A stretch of DNA of 64,000 bases from contig NZ_SLWA01000001.1 in NCBI RefSeq assembly GCF_004345565.1, positions 777,892 to 841,891 of the forward strand, in the 5' to 3' direction. The notes beneath the pieces were generated by a model. That model had not been told where the DNA came from. It worked only from the letters and a program-made list of their open reading frames with translations, and ran no database searches. Below are positions 8,746-17,787 of this stretch, piece by piece. Every line of letters begins with the position of its first letter. Position 1 is the stretch's first letter. The DNA is from Flavobacterium circumlabens (GTDB lineage Bacteria > Bacteroidota > Bacteroidia > Flavobacteriales > Flavobacteriaceae). Position numbers and translations under genes: made by a program.

Positions 8746-9978
8746 TTTTTGCATATTCAGCAAATACGCCATATTCTTGATCACATGATCGTGTTTCTTT
8801 ACAAACGGATTCTCCTCGTTCCAAACATAACCTGCCAAAACAGAGCATATTTTTTCTTTTACTTCCGGATTTTCCGGTTGGTGAAAAAACAGCGTTTGCA
8901 GGTTTCCGGTGTACCATTCTTTCACGTAAGTGGTAAAAACAGCAATTCCGCGTTTCATGTAGGCAGTAAATTCAACCTCCCAGTCTACTGCAATTCCTTG
9001 AGATTCTTTCAGGTATAATTTTGCGGCCAGCATTCCGGATTCAGTTGCAAAAGCAACTCCCGATGAAAAAACAGGATCCAGAAATTCAGAACTGTTTCCT
9101 GTCAGGGCAAAACCATCTCCGTACATTCTTTTTACGGCTCTCGAATAATTCTCCAGCTTCACCGGCTCAAATAAAAACTCGGTTCCTTTAAATCTTTTGA
9201 TATAATAATCAGATTTTTGAATCGCATTTCGCAAAGCCTCGGCATTATCTTTATTTTCAGATAATGAATTGATGAAATCCGTCGGACCCACAACGCCCAA
9301 ACTCGTATTTCCATTCGAAAACGGAATTACCCATAACCAGACTTCGGTTTCCAGAATATCAAACGAAATCTGGGTTCCTTCCTCTCCTTCCGGTCTGTTA
9401 ATATCTTTTACGTGTGCAAATATCGACGAATGCGGATCTAGTTGTGATGGCGTATCCAGATCTAAAAGTCGGGGTAAAACACGTCCGTATCCACTGGAAT
9501 CGATAATGAAATTGGCGTGGATTTCTTTCAGGTTTCCGTCCTTATCTTTTACGATTGTTTTGGATTTTTTGCCTTCAAAAGAAACTTCCAGTACTTCCGA
9601 TTCAAACTCGAGATCAATTCCTTTTCGAATTACTTCCTGCGCCATTGTATTGTCAAAGTCAGCTCTTGGCACCTGCCAGGTCCAATCCCAGCCTTCACCA
9701 AATTTTTTACTGAAATCAAAAACACAAATCTCTTCTCCTCTTATAAAACGGGCCCCTAATTTCTTTTCAAAATTCATGGCGTCAAGACTCTCCAAAAGCT
9801 CTGCCTCTGCAAAATGATCCATAACTCTCGGGATCAGGCTTTCGCCGACAACAAGTCTCGGAAATTTTGTTTTTTCCACAACTTTTATCCTGACGTTATT
9901 TTTATGAAGATACGATGCCGAAACGCATCCAGAAGGTCCTGCGCCTATGATTAAAACATCTACAAACTCCTTTGTCAT
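8728..9978 (-). CDS. Flavin-dependent halogenase-like monooxygenase (flexirubin cluster)
   Basis: FAD-dependent enzyme of the halogenase/aromatic monooxygenase superfamily, 416 residues, soluble. It has the dinucleotide motif GAGPSG (12-17), a VGESLIP segment (44-50), a lysine in a KKLGARF context (Lys73) that aligns with the catalytic lysine of phenolic flavin-dependent halogenases, and a WLWVIP motif (214-219) matching the halogenase signature WxWxIP. It is divergent from the tyrosine ammonia-lyase gene, so a tailoring step on the aryl polyene or resorcinol ring is likely: chlorination, which is known for some flexirubins, or hydroxylation. Motifs support the family; the reaction itself is inferred. 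Geranylgeranyl-reductase-like activity is a less likely alternative. Confidence 0.75.
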   Translation of the reverse strand: MTKEFVDVLIIGAGPSGCVSASYLHKNNVRIKVVEKTKFPRLVVGESLIPRVMDHFAEAELLESLDAMNFEKKLGARFIRGEEICVFDFSKKFGEGWDWTWQVPRADFDNTMAQEVIRKGIDLEFESEVLEVSFEGKKSKTIVKDKDGNLKEIHANFIIDSSGYGRVLPRLLDLDTPSQLDPHSSIFAHVKDINRPEGEEGTQISFDILETEVWLWVIPFSNGNTSLGVVGPTDFINSLSENKDNAEALRNAIQKSDYYIKRFKGTEFLFEPVKLENYSRAVKRMYGDGFALTGNSSEFLDPVFSSGVAFATESGMLAAKLYLKESQGIAVDWEVEFTAYMKRGIAVFTTYVKEWYTGNLQTLFFHQPENPEVKEKICSVLAGYVWNEENPFVKKHDHVIKNMAYLLNMQKEQSPE

Positions 9979-10004
9979 ATTAGAAATGTTATGATTTATT
10001 AACT

Positions 10005-10012
10005 TACATTTG
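10005..10012 (+). promoter_or_regulatory. Possible -7 box for the flexirubin operon
   Basis: TACATTTG matches TAnnTTTG exactly, 67 bp before the tyrosine ammonia-lyase ATG, in the 101-bp divergent region shared with the halogenase-like gene. I see no TTG at the usual upstream distance, so this is a weak call. Confidence 0.35.
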
Positions 10013-10079
10013 CCATCATCAAAATAACTACATTTATTTTGATAAATAAAATTAAATTAGCACAATCAAAACCGGTTTA

Positions 10080-11600
10080 ATGAATACAATTAATGAATAT
10101 TTAAGTTTAGCAGAATTTGAGTCTATTATCTTTGGAAATAATAAAGTTGTTGTTAGCGATATTGTTTTAAACAGAGTAAATGAAAGCTTTAATTTTTTAA
10201 AGGAATTTTCGGGAAACAAAGTAATATACGGAGTAAATACGGGCTTTGGACCAATGGCTCAATACCGGATTAAAGAATCCGACCAGATTCAGTTACAATA
10301 TAATTTAATTAGAAGCCACTCTTCCGGAACAGGAAAACCTTTGAGTCCTGTATGTGCAAAAGCAGCCATCCTGGCACGACTTAATACGCTTTCATTAGGA
10401 AATTCAGGCGTTCACCCGTCTGTAATTCATTTAATGGCCGAGCTGATTAACAGAGATATTACCCCTTTAATTTTTGAACACGGTGGTGTTGGTGCGAGTG
10501 GAGATTTAGTACAATTGTCACATCTGGCTTTAGTTTTAATCGGCGAAGGCGAAGTTTTTTATAAAGGTGAAAGAAGACCAACTCAGGAAGTTTTCGAAAT
10601 TGAAGGTTTAAAACCCATTCAGGTAGAAATCAGAGAAGGTCTTGCGTTGATCAACGGAACTTCGGTTATGACCGGAATTGGAGTGGTAAATGTACATCAT
10701 GCCAATAAATTATTAGACTGGTCGTTAAAATGTTCCTGCGCCATCAACGAATTGGTTCAGGCGTATGACGATCACTTTTCTGAAGAATTAAACCAAACCA
10801 AACGTCATAAAGGACAACAGGAAGTTGCGGCAAGAATGAGACAAAATCTTTCGGACAGTACTTTAATCCGTAAAAGAGAAGATCACTTATATTCAGGAGA
10901 AAATACCGAAGAAATTTTCAAAGAAAAAGTTCAGGAGTATTATTCCCTACGTTGCGTACCTCAAATTTTAGGTCCGGTTTTAGAAACAATCAATAATGTT
11001 GCTTCTATTCTGGAGGACGAATTTAACTCCGCAAACGACAACCCGATTATCGATGTAAAAAACAAACACGTTTATCACGGAGGTAATTTCCACGGCGATT
11101 ATATTTCGCTTGAAATGGATAAATTGAAAATCGTTATTACCAAATTAACGATGCTGGCAGAACGTCAGTTGAATTATTTATTGAATTCGAAAATCAACGA
11201 AATACTTCCTCCATTTGTAAATTTGGGAACATTAGGATTTAATTTCGGAATGCAGGGTGTTCAGTTTACCGCTACCTCAACCACTGCCGAAAGCCAAATG
11301 CTGTCGAACCCAATGTATGTGCACAGTATTCCGAACAACAATGACAATCAGGATATTGTAAGCATGGGAACAAATGCTGCCGTGATTACCTCAAAAGTAA
11401 TCGAAAATGCTTTTGAAGTATTAAGTATTGAAATGATTACAATCGTTCAGGCAATTGATTATTTAGGCCAAAAAGATAAAATTTCATCTGTTACCAAAAA
11501 ATGGTATGATGATGTTCGAAATATAGTTCCGACATTTAAGGAAGATCAGGTGATGTATCCTTTTGTTCAAAACGTAAAAGATTACCTTATAAACAGTTAA
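10080..11600 (+). CDS. tal: Tyrosine ammonia-lyase (MIO family)
   Basis: Deaminates L-tyrosine to trans-4-coumarate, the starter of the aryl polyene half of flexirubin. The Ala-Ser-Gly triad that cyclises to the MIO cofactor lies at residues 139-141 in GGVGASGDLVQLSH. The 506-residue length and nearly all of the sequence agree with my recollection of FjTAL from F. johnsoniae, a characterised, tyrosine-specific enzyme. The substrate-selectivity pair reads Ser79-His80, which is histidine-lyase-like rather than the His-Leu of Rhodobacter TAL, so motif rules alone would mis-call it as HutH. No other hut genes are nearby, and the pigment genes follow directly, which supports tyrosine as substrate. 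Confidence 0.93.
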   Translation: MNTINEYLSLAEFESIIFGNNKVVVSDIVLNRVNESFNFLKEFSGNKVIYGVNTGFGPMAQYRIKESDQIQLQYNLIRSHSSGTGKPLSPVCAKAAILARLNTLSLGNSGVHPSVIHLMAELINRDITPLIFEHGGVGASGDLVQLSHLALVLIGEGEVFYKGERRPTQEVFEIEGLKPIQVEIREGLALINGTSVMTGIGVVNVHHANKLLDWSLKCSCAINELVQAYDDHFSEELNQTKRHKGQQEVAARMRQNLSDSTLIRKREDHLYSGENTEEIFKEKVQEYYSLRCVPQILGPVLETINNVASILEDEFNSANDNPIIDVKNKHVYHGGNFHGDYISLEMDKLKIVITKLTMLAERQLNYLLNSKINEILPPFVNLGTLGFNFGMQGVQFTATSTTAESQMLSNPMYVHSIPNNNDNQDIVSMGTNAAVITSKVIENAFEVLSIEMITIVQAIDYLGQKDKISSVTKKWYDDVRNIVPTFKEDQVMYPFVQNVKDYLINS

Positions 11601-11635
11601 ACCGTACACAATTATTAATCTTGAATCTTAAACCC

Positions 11636-12847
11636 ATGAAAAAATATTTCTTTTTTTTATTGTTATTATTTATTCAGTTTGTTAATAGTCAGGAATTGGC
11701 TTTGGTCAAAAAAAATGCTAAAATTGGATATCTTTCCAAAGATGGTAGTTTTAAAATCGAGCCTCAGTATAAATCGGCCAAAAGTTTTTCTGAAGGTTTG
11801 GCTGCTGTAGAAAATAATGGAAAATGGGGTTTTATTGACAGTAAGGGAACCTGGGTAATTCCTGCTGATTTTAAGGATGCCAAGAATTTTAACAGTGGAA
11901 TTGCCATTGTTCAAAAAGACAAAGACTGGGTTTATATTAATACAAAGGGAGAAATTCAAAAAGCACTGGTTTCTGATAAAGTATTTGATTTTAATGATGG
12001 GGTCGCGTTTTTCAGACAGAACGCCAAAGTTGGATTGATTAATCCTAAAATGACAATCGTTTTAGACCCGAAATACGACCAGATCAAACCTTTCGAAAAT
12101 GGTTTTGCAAGAGTGGAACTGAATAAAAAATGGGGAATCATTACTACTGCCGGGAAAGAAGTAGTAGAACCTGTTTACGATGAAATAGGCAATTATTTTA
12201 AAAACACAACCTGGGCACGAAAAGATAAAACTTTTGGAATTGTAAGTGCCGGAAATTTTATTCCGGTTGAAGGTGCTGAAAAAATCTGGGATTTTGAAAC
12301 ACAAGATTTAACGTATGCGAAAAAGAACGGAAAAATCGGATTCATTGACTTAAAAGGAAACTGGGCAATTCTGCCTATTTATGATAAAGCAAGAGCATTC
12401 TCGAAAAATTTAGCTCCTGTTTGTGTGGGATCGAAATGGGGCTACATTAACACAAAAGCAGAATTCATTATTCCGCCAACTTACAGTGATGCCGAGGTTT
12501 TCAGTTCAAATGGACTGGCCCCCGTAAAAGAAAAAAACTGGGGATTCATCAATGAAACCGGAAAATTAATAATCCCTACCCAATACGGTATTACTTCAAA
12601 CGGTCTGATTATTGCTTTGTTCGTACAACAGGACAAAGGATTCATTGATGGTATAGCAAGAGTAAAAAATGAAGGAAAATGGGGATTTCTTAAACCGGAT
12701 GGAACGGTATTAGGGAATCAATGGTTTGAAAACGCTGAATTATTTTCAAAAACAACAGAAAAAAACAACACCGGTGAAATCGCTGCTGAGAAGCCAAAAG
12801 CAGAAACAAAAGCCGCGACAAAACCAGTGACCAAAAAGAAAAAATAA
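11636..12847 (+). CDS. Secreted WG-repeat protein
   Basis: A 403-residue protein with a signal peptide (MKKYFFFLLLLFIQFVNSQ) and about nine WG-type repeats, each with a core like KWGFIDSKG, KWGIITTAG or NWGFINETG, from near residue 30 to 365; the tail is Lys/Ala-rich. WG repeats form beta-structured binding modules of unclear function. I start at the ATG 11636 rather than the in-frame TTG at 11621, since the signal peptide begins there. It lies between the ammonia-lyase and the ketoreductase on the same strand; a role in pigment transport or envelope anchoring is possible but not shown. Confidence 0.8.
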   Translation: MKKYFFFLLLLFIQFVNSQELALVKKNAKIGYLSKDGSFKIEPQYKSAKSFSEGLAAVENNGKWGFIDSKGTWVIPADFKDAKNFNSGIAIVQKDKDWVYINTKGEIQKALVSDKVFDFNDGVAFFRQNAKVGLINPKMTIVLDPKYDQIKPFENGFARVELNKKWGIITTAGKEVVEPVYDEIGNYFKNTTWARKDKTFGIVSAGNFIPVEGAEKIWDFETQDLTYAKKNGKIGFIDLKGNWAILPIYDKARAFSKNLAPVCVGSKWGYINTKAEFIIPPTYSDAEVFSSNGLAPVKEKNWGFINETGKLIIPTQYGITSNGLIIALFVQQDKGFIDGIARVKNEGKWGFLKPDGTVLGNQWFENAELFSKTTEKNNTGEIAAEKPKAETKAATKPVTKKKK

Positions 12848-12921
12848 TTTTATTTATGAAAGCGCCAATCCAATAAAAGGGCGACAACAGGAATAAACTA
12901 TAAAAAATAAATTTTACCTAA

Positions 12922-13653
12922 ATGAAATGTGTATTAGTAACAGGTGGTTCGAGAGGAATTGGAAGCGCGGTTTGTAAAAAATTAGCCGTTGATGCCAATT
13001 ATCATATTTTGATTAATTATCATTCTAACAAAACTGCTGCCGAAGAAACACTTCAGGAAATACAAAAATTAGGGGCAACCGGCGAAATTTTAGGTTTCGA
13101 CGTTTCTAATTTTGAAGAAGTACAAAATACTTTAACAAAATGGCAGGAAGCAAATCCTGAGGCAATTGTTGAAGCCATTGTTAACAACGCCGGAATTACA
13201 AAAGATGGTCTTTTTATGTGGATGACTCCCGAAGACTGGAATGGAGTGGTCAATACAAGCCTAAACGGATTTTTTAATGTAACGCAGTTTTTCATTCAGA
13301 AAATGCTGCGCAACAAATATGGCCGAATCGTGAATATGGTTTCTGTTTCCGGAGTAAAAGGAACAGCAGGACAAACCAATTATTCGGCTGCAAAAGGAGC
13401 AATTGTTGCAGCTACCAAAGCGTTGGCCCAGGAAGTTGCCAAAAGAAATATTACTGTAAATGCAGTGGCACCCGGTTTTATCCGAACAGATATGACCAGT
13501 GCCTTGGATGAAAAAGAATTACTAAAACTAATTCCGGTAAATCGTTTTGGCGAAGCCGAAGAAGTAGCTGATTTGGTAAGCTTTTTGATTTCAAAAAAAG
13601 CAAGCTACATTACAGGAGAAATTATCAATATAAACGGAGGAATATATTCTTAA
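12922..13653 (+). CDS. 3-oxoacyl-ACP reductase, SDR family (aryl polyene ketoreductase)
   Basis: Short-chain dehydrogenase that should reduce 3-oxoacyl-ACP with NADPH during polyene extension. It has the cofactor loop TGGSRGIG (7-14), NNAG (88-91), and the catalytic set Ser141, Tyr154, Lys158 (YSAAK), ending in a typical FabG C-terminus (YITGEIININGG). The 243-residue size is standard. Ketosynthase and ACP genes follow at once, so it is the pathway-dedicated counterpart of FabG (as ApeQ is in E. coli aryl polyene clusters) rather than the housekeeping enzyme. Confidence 0.9.
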   Translation: MKCVLVTGGSRGIGSAVCKKLAVDANYHILINYHSNKTAAEETLQEIQKLGATGEILGFDVSNFEEVQNTLTKWQEANPEAIVEAIVNNAGITKDGLFMWMTPEDWNGVVNTSLNGFFNVTQFFIQKMLRNKYGRIVNMVSVSGVKGTAGQTNYSAAKGAIVAATKALAQEVAKRNITVNAVAPGFIRTDMTSALDEKELLKLIPVNRFGEAEEVADLVSFLISKKASYITGEIININGGIYS

Positions 13654-13670
13654 AATTACTTTGAAAGACG

Positions 13671-14894
13671 ATGAATAAGAGAGTTGTAATTACTGGAATG
13701 GGAATTTATTCCTGTATCGGAACTTCTTTAGACGAAGTAAAGGAATCCCTATACAACGGAAAATCGGGTATTCAGTTTGACCCTGAAAGAAAGGAATTTG
13801 GATTTCAATCTGCCTTAACCGGTATGGTTCCTAAAACTGATCTCAAAAATTTACTGTCCCGCAGACAACGTATGAGCATTGGTGAAGAAACCGAATATGC
13901 TTATATGGCTACTATCGAAGCCCTGAAAAATGCCAATATCGACGATGCCTTTTTTGACACCCGCGAAGTTGGAATCATGTACGGAAACGATAGTGTTTCT
14001 AAAGCTATTATTGATGCAACAGACATTGTCCGCGAGAAAAAAGACACTGCCCTAATTGGTTCCGGAGCCATTTTTAAATCGATGAATTCTACGGTAACCA
14101 TGAATTTATCTACAATTTTCAAGCTAAGAGGAATCAATCTTACTATAAGTGCAGCCTGTGCCAGTGGTTCACACTCCATTGGACTGGCCTATTTTTTAAT
14201 CAAAAGCGGTTTTCAGGATATCATTATTTGCGGTGGTGCGCAGGAAATCAACAAATATGCTATGAGCAGTTTTGACGGTTTAGGGGTTTTTTCCTCAAGG
14301 GAAAATGAACCTGAAAAAGCGTCAAGACCTTTTGATGCAGACCGTGACGGGTTAATTCCGAGTGGCGGAGGGGCAACTTTAATTTTAGAAAGTTACGAAT
14401 CTGCAATAGCACGCGGCGCTACGATTATTGCCGAAGTAGCGGGTTACGGATTTTCGTCCAACGGAGGTCATATTTCGACTCCAAATGTAGAAGGGCCTGC
14501 AACTGCGATGCAGCGAGCACTTGACGATGCCAAATTAAAAGCGTCAGATATTGACTACATTAACGCTCATGCGACTTCAACCCCAGTTGGAGATGGTAAT
14601 GAGGCCAAAGCGATCTTTGAAGTTTTTGGTGAGAAAAATCCTTACGTTAGTTCTACAAAATCAATGACAGGACACGAATGCTGGATGGCCGGGGCAAGTG
14701 AGGTAATCTACTCTATAATAATGATGCAGCATGATTTTATCGCACCAAACATCAATTTAGAAAATCCGGATGAAGATGCTTCAAAATTAAATTTAGTTAA
14801 AACTACGTTAAACAAAAAATTTGACATATTTTTGTCCAATTCCTTCGGGTTTGGAGGAACCAACTCGGCGTTGGTAGTTAAAAAGTTTAATTGA
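13671..14894 (+). CDS. Beta-ketoacyl-ACP synthase (FabF-like), complete active site
   Basis: Decarboxylating Claisen condensation enzyme for chain extension with malonyl-ACP. The thiolase-fold active site is complete: Cys163 in SAACASGSHS, His300 in INAHATSTP and His335 in SMTGHECW. The 407-residue length fits KASII. It follows the ketoreductase by 17 bp and precedes an ACP by 3 bp. It is one of three complete KAS genes in the cluster (with those at 24726 and 27600); which serves the aryl polyene and which the resorcinol acyl chains cannot be told from sequence alone. Confidence 0.9.
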   Translation: MNKRVVITGMGIYSCIGTSLDEVKESLYNGKSGIQFDPERKEFGFQSALTGMVPKTDLKNLLSRRQRMSIGEETEYAYMATIEALKNANIDDAFFDTREVGIMYGNDSVSKAIIDATDIVREKKDTALIGSGAIFKSMNSTVTMNLSTIFKLRGINLTISAACASGSHSIGLAYFLIKSGFQDIIICGGAQEINKYAMSSFDGLGVFSSRENEPEKASRPFDADRDGLIPSGGGATLILESYESAIARGATIIAEVAGYGFSSNGGHISTPNVEGPATAMQRALDDAKLKASDIDYINAHATSTPVGDGNEAKAIFEVFGEKNPYVSSTKSMTGHECWMAGASEVIYSIIMMQHDFIAPNINLENPDEDASKLNLVKTTLNKKFDIFLSNSFGFGGTNSALVVKKFN

Positions 14895-14897
14895 GTG

Positions 14898-15152
14898 ATG
14901 AATAAAGAAGAAATAATAGAAAGAATTAATAGTTTTTTGGTTGAAGAATTTGAAGTTGACGGAGACGATATTGAACCAAACGCTAATTTAAAAGACACAT
15001 TAGGTTTAGATAGTTTAGATTATGTAGACTTAGTCGTTTCTATTGAATCTAACTTTGGAGTAAAACTGGTAGAAGTCGATTTTGTTGGAATTGCTTCTTT
15101 TCAGAATTTTTATGACCTGATTGAAACGAAACTAAAAGCCAAAGCTGTTTAA
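14898..15152 (+). CDS. Acyl carrier protein (first of two)
   Basis: An 84-residue acidic carrier protein with the phosphopantetheine site Ser39 in LGLDSLDYVDLV. The ATG at 14898 is preferred over a GTG one codon earlier. It is in a tight group: 3 bp after the ketosynthase, and its TAA overlaps the ATG of the acyltransferase by one base, implying translational coupling. It probably carries the growing aryl polyene or its starter. A second ACP at 27229 suggests division of work between two chains. Confidence 0.93.
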   Translation: MNKEEIIERINSFLVEEFEVDGDDIEPNANLKDTLGLDSLDYVDLVVSIESNFGVKLVEVDFVGIASFQNFYDLIETKLKAKAV

Positions 15153-16033
15153 TGAGCAAATGGGATGGTAAATCAAAAGGTACCGTTTTAGGATATAGAA
15201 TATTTGTTTTTTTAATACAAAAAATGGGTATTCGATCTGCTTACGGACTTTTGTACTTTGTAGCATCTTATTATTTTCTTTTCCTGAAAAAAAGCAACAG
15301 TGCTATCTTCTACTATTTTAATCAACGATTAGAATATTCCCGGTTTAAGTCGAAAAAAATGGTATTCAGAAGTTATTATACTTTTGGACAGACCATCATT
15401 GATAAAATTTCTATTTCGGCAGGAATGCGAAATAAATTCACCTATGAATTTGACGGAATTGATGTTTTAAAAAATCTTTTGGCAGCAAAAAAAGGCGGAG
15501 TGCTTATTAGTGCACACGTTGGGAATTTTGAAATTGCCGAACATTTTTTAGGCGATATTAATCTTGATTTCAGCATTAATCTTGTTACTACGGATTTAGA
15601 ACATTCTGCCATCAAAAACTACCTTGAAAGTCTTGCTCAGAAACCTACCGTAAAATTTATCATCATCAAAGACGATTTGTCTCATATTTTTGAGATTAAC
15701 TCGGCCTTAACCAATAATGAATTGGTTTGTTTTACCGGTGATCGTTATTTTGAAGGAACAAAATCCCTTTCCGAGAAAATACTGGGCCAGGAAGCTCATT
15801 TCCCTGCAGGTCCCTTTTTAATCGCTTCCCGTCTACAAGTCCCTGTTGTTTTCGTTTATGTCATGAAAGAGCCCAACTTACATTATCATTTATACGCAAG
15901 AGAAGCCACCGTAAAACATCGTGACGAAAAGGCTTTGCTGAAAGAATATGTACAAAGTGTAGAAACTATTTTACAGAAATACCCTTTACAATGGTTCAAT
16001 TATTTCGATTTTTGGAATCAGCTTAAAAAATAA
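15152..16033 (+). CDS. LpxL/HtrB-like lysophospholipid/lipid A acyltransferase
   Basis: A 293-residue member of the lauroyl/myristoyl acyltransferase family, which transfers acyl groups from acyl-ACP at the inner membrane. The family motif HxxxxE appears as HVGNFE (His122, Glu127), with a hydrophobic N-terminal stretch near residues 28-46 and a later GDRYFEGT / FPAGPFLIASR region that matches the substrate-binding block. It is translationally coupled to the upstream ACP. In aryl polyene clusters such enzymes attach the polyene acyl group to a membrane lipid or similar acceptor; here it may acylate an intermediate or form the ester to dialkylresorcinol. Confidence 0.82.
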   Translation: MSKWDGKSKGTVLGYRIFVFLIQKMGIRSAYGLLYFVASYYFLFLKKSNSAIFYYFNQRLEYSRFKSKKMVFRSYYTFGQTIIDKISISAGMRNKFTYEFDGIDVLKNLLAAKKGGVLISAHVGNFEIAEHFLGDINLDFSINLVTTDLEHSAIKNYLESLAQKPTVKFIIIKDDLSHIFEINSALTNNELVCFTGDRYFEGTKSLSEKILGQEAHFPAGPFLIASRLQVPVVFVYVMKEPNLHYHLYAREATVKHRDEKALLKEYVQSVETILQKYPLQWFNYFDFWNQLKK

Positions 16034-16104
16034 AGATAAAATAAAACAACGTACTGCTTTTGATGGGCATTCTTTTATACTTTTAGGAAATCTTAAAACA
16101 AGGC

Positions 16105-17754
16105 ATGAAAGAATACGACACGATTATCATTGGTTCCGGAGTTGGAGGTTTAGCGACAGGTATTTGTCTGGCAAGAGCAGGACAAAAAGTTTTAATTCTG
16201 GAGCAGCACTATGTTCCCGGAGGCTGGAGTCATAGTTTTACCCTAAACGGACAACGTTTCAGCCCAGGAGTACATTATGTAGGACTTCTTGAAGAAGGTT
16301 CCTCTACCAATGAACTTTATCGCGGTTTGGGAATTGCCAATGACCTGGTTTTTTTCCGAATGAATAAAAACGCCTACGAACATTGCTTAATTGGTGATCA
16401 GTCTTTTGACTTGCCGGCCGGAATTGATAATCTAAAAAAAACACTTGCTGCCCATTTCCCTGCTGAAGAAAAAAACATTGATGAATATCTTTCCTTAGTC
16501 GAAAAAGTAAGTTATGAACTTCAGCTAATTCCAAAATTAAAAGGCTGGTGGCAAAAAATAACGGTGCCATTCCGAACCAAACATTTTGGAAAATTTGCCT
16601 TATTCCCCTTAAAAAAGGTAGTGGCCTGGCATGTTAAAGATCCGATGCTGAAAGCCGTTCTTAACATTCAATGTGGAGATCATGGCCTTCCTCCAAGCAG
16701 AGCCTGTTTCCCGGTACATTGTTCTGTAATGAGTCATTATTTTGATGGCGGTTATTATCCGATGGGCGGCGGCGGCGGTATCGTAAAAGCGATGACAAAC
16801 GGAATAAAAAGACATGGAGGCGAAGTTCGCGTACAGCAAAATGTATCTAAAATTATCATAGAAAATAAAAAAGCCATTGGTGTTGCATTTGAAAATGGCG
16901 AAAAAATATTTGCTAAAAATATCGTTTCGAATGCTGATCCTTCGATTACGTATTTAAACCTGATCGAAAAAGAACACCTTAGCAATTCCCTGCTGAAGAA
17001 ACTTCAGAAAACAAAATACTCGGTTACTTCATTGATTTTATTTCTGACATTAGACATTGATGTTACCCGGTTTAAAATTGATTCCGGAAATATCTGGATG
17101 ATGAAAGATGAAAATGACGATGACAATTTTGAAGATTTAATGAATAATGATATTGCAGAAGGCGATTCGTTTCCTGCTGTTTTTATAAGCTGTACGACCC
17201 TTAAAGATCCTGCAAGTTTTAATGGAAGATATCATAATTTCGAAATTGTTACTTATGTCAATTATGAGCATTTGGATGATTTTAACGGTTTAGAGGATTA
17301 CCACAATGAAGAATACAAAATCTTCAAGGAAAAGGTCACCAACAAACTCATGAACAATGTCGAAAAAATAATCCCGAATGCGAAACAACATATTATTCAG
17401 GCCGAATTAGGAACGCCAAAAACCAACGAATTCTATATTAATTCAACTAAAGGGAATGTATACGGAACCGAAAAAACACTTAATCAGGTGGGACCTTTTG
17501 CCTACAAGAACAAAACCGAGATTGACAATTTATTTCTTTGTGGAGCCTGTACGCTTTCACATGGTGTTACCGGTGCAACGTATTCCGGTATTGCTGCTGC
17601 AGCATTAATTTTAGACTGCACACCGGATGATTTGTTAATTGAAGATGCCGATCAGAAAATACGAATTTATGATGCAGAGGATTCCTCCACATGGCCGCAA
17701 TGGGTACATACAAAACGGTCGGACAAAATCAGGAAATTCATTCCGAAAAATTAA
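16105..17754 (+). CDS. FAD-dependent oxidoreductase, phytoene-desaturase/CrtISO-like (first copy)
   Basis: A 549-residue flavoprotein with an N-terminal GSGVGGLATG dinucleotide fold, an acidic EQH segment at the end of the second strand, and a C-terminal FAD-binding region (LFLCGACTLSHGVTGATYSG). The family includes carotenoid desaturases and isomerases. A polyene substrate makes desaturation or cis/trans isomerisation of the aryl polyene plausible. A second, shorter relative (505 residues) is in the same operon at 39674. The precise reaction is unknown. It follows the acyltransferase by 71 bp and precedes darA by 33 bp. Confidence 0.82.
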   Translation: MKEYDTIIIGSGVGGLATGICLARAGQKVLILEQHYVPGGWSHSFTLNGQRFSPGVHYVGLLEEGSSTNELYRGLGIANDLVFFRMNKNAYEHCLIGDQSFDLPAGIDNLKKTLAAHFPAEEKNIDEYLSLVEKVSYELQLIPKLKGWWQKITVPFRTKHFGKFALFPLKKVVAWHVKDPMLKAVLNIQCGDHGLPPSRACFPVHCSVMSHYFDGGYYPMGGGGGIVKAMTNGIKRHGGEVRVQQNVSKIIIENKKAIGVAFENGEKIFAKNIVSNADPSITYLNLIEKEHLSNSLLKKLQKTKYSVTSLILFLTLDIDVTRFKIDSGNIWMMKDENDDDNFEDLMNNDIAEGDSFPAVFISCTTLKDPASFNGRYHNFEIVTYVNYEHLDDFNGLEDYHNEEYKIFKEKVTNKLMNNVEKIIPNAKQHIIQAELGTPKTNEFYINSTKGNVYGTEKTLNQVGPFAYKNKTEIDNLFLCGACTLSHGVTGATYSGIAAAALILDCTPDDLLIEDADQKIRIYDAEDSSTWPQWVHTKRSDKIRKFIPKN

Positions 17755-17787
17755 CTACTTTAGCGATAACCAAAGCCAGAAACCGAA

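Noticed and set aside
9269..9817. Plus-strand open frame of 182 codons
   Set aside because: It is antisense to the halogenase-like gene, which has clear motifs over the same bases.
10080..11600. Histidine ammonia-lyase (HutH)
   Set aside because: The selectivity pair fits HutH, but overall sequence agrees with FjTAL and no hut genes are nearby.
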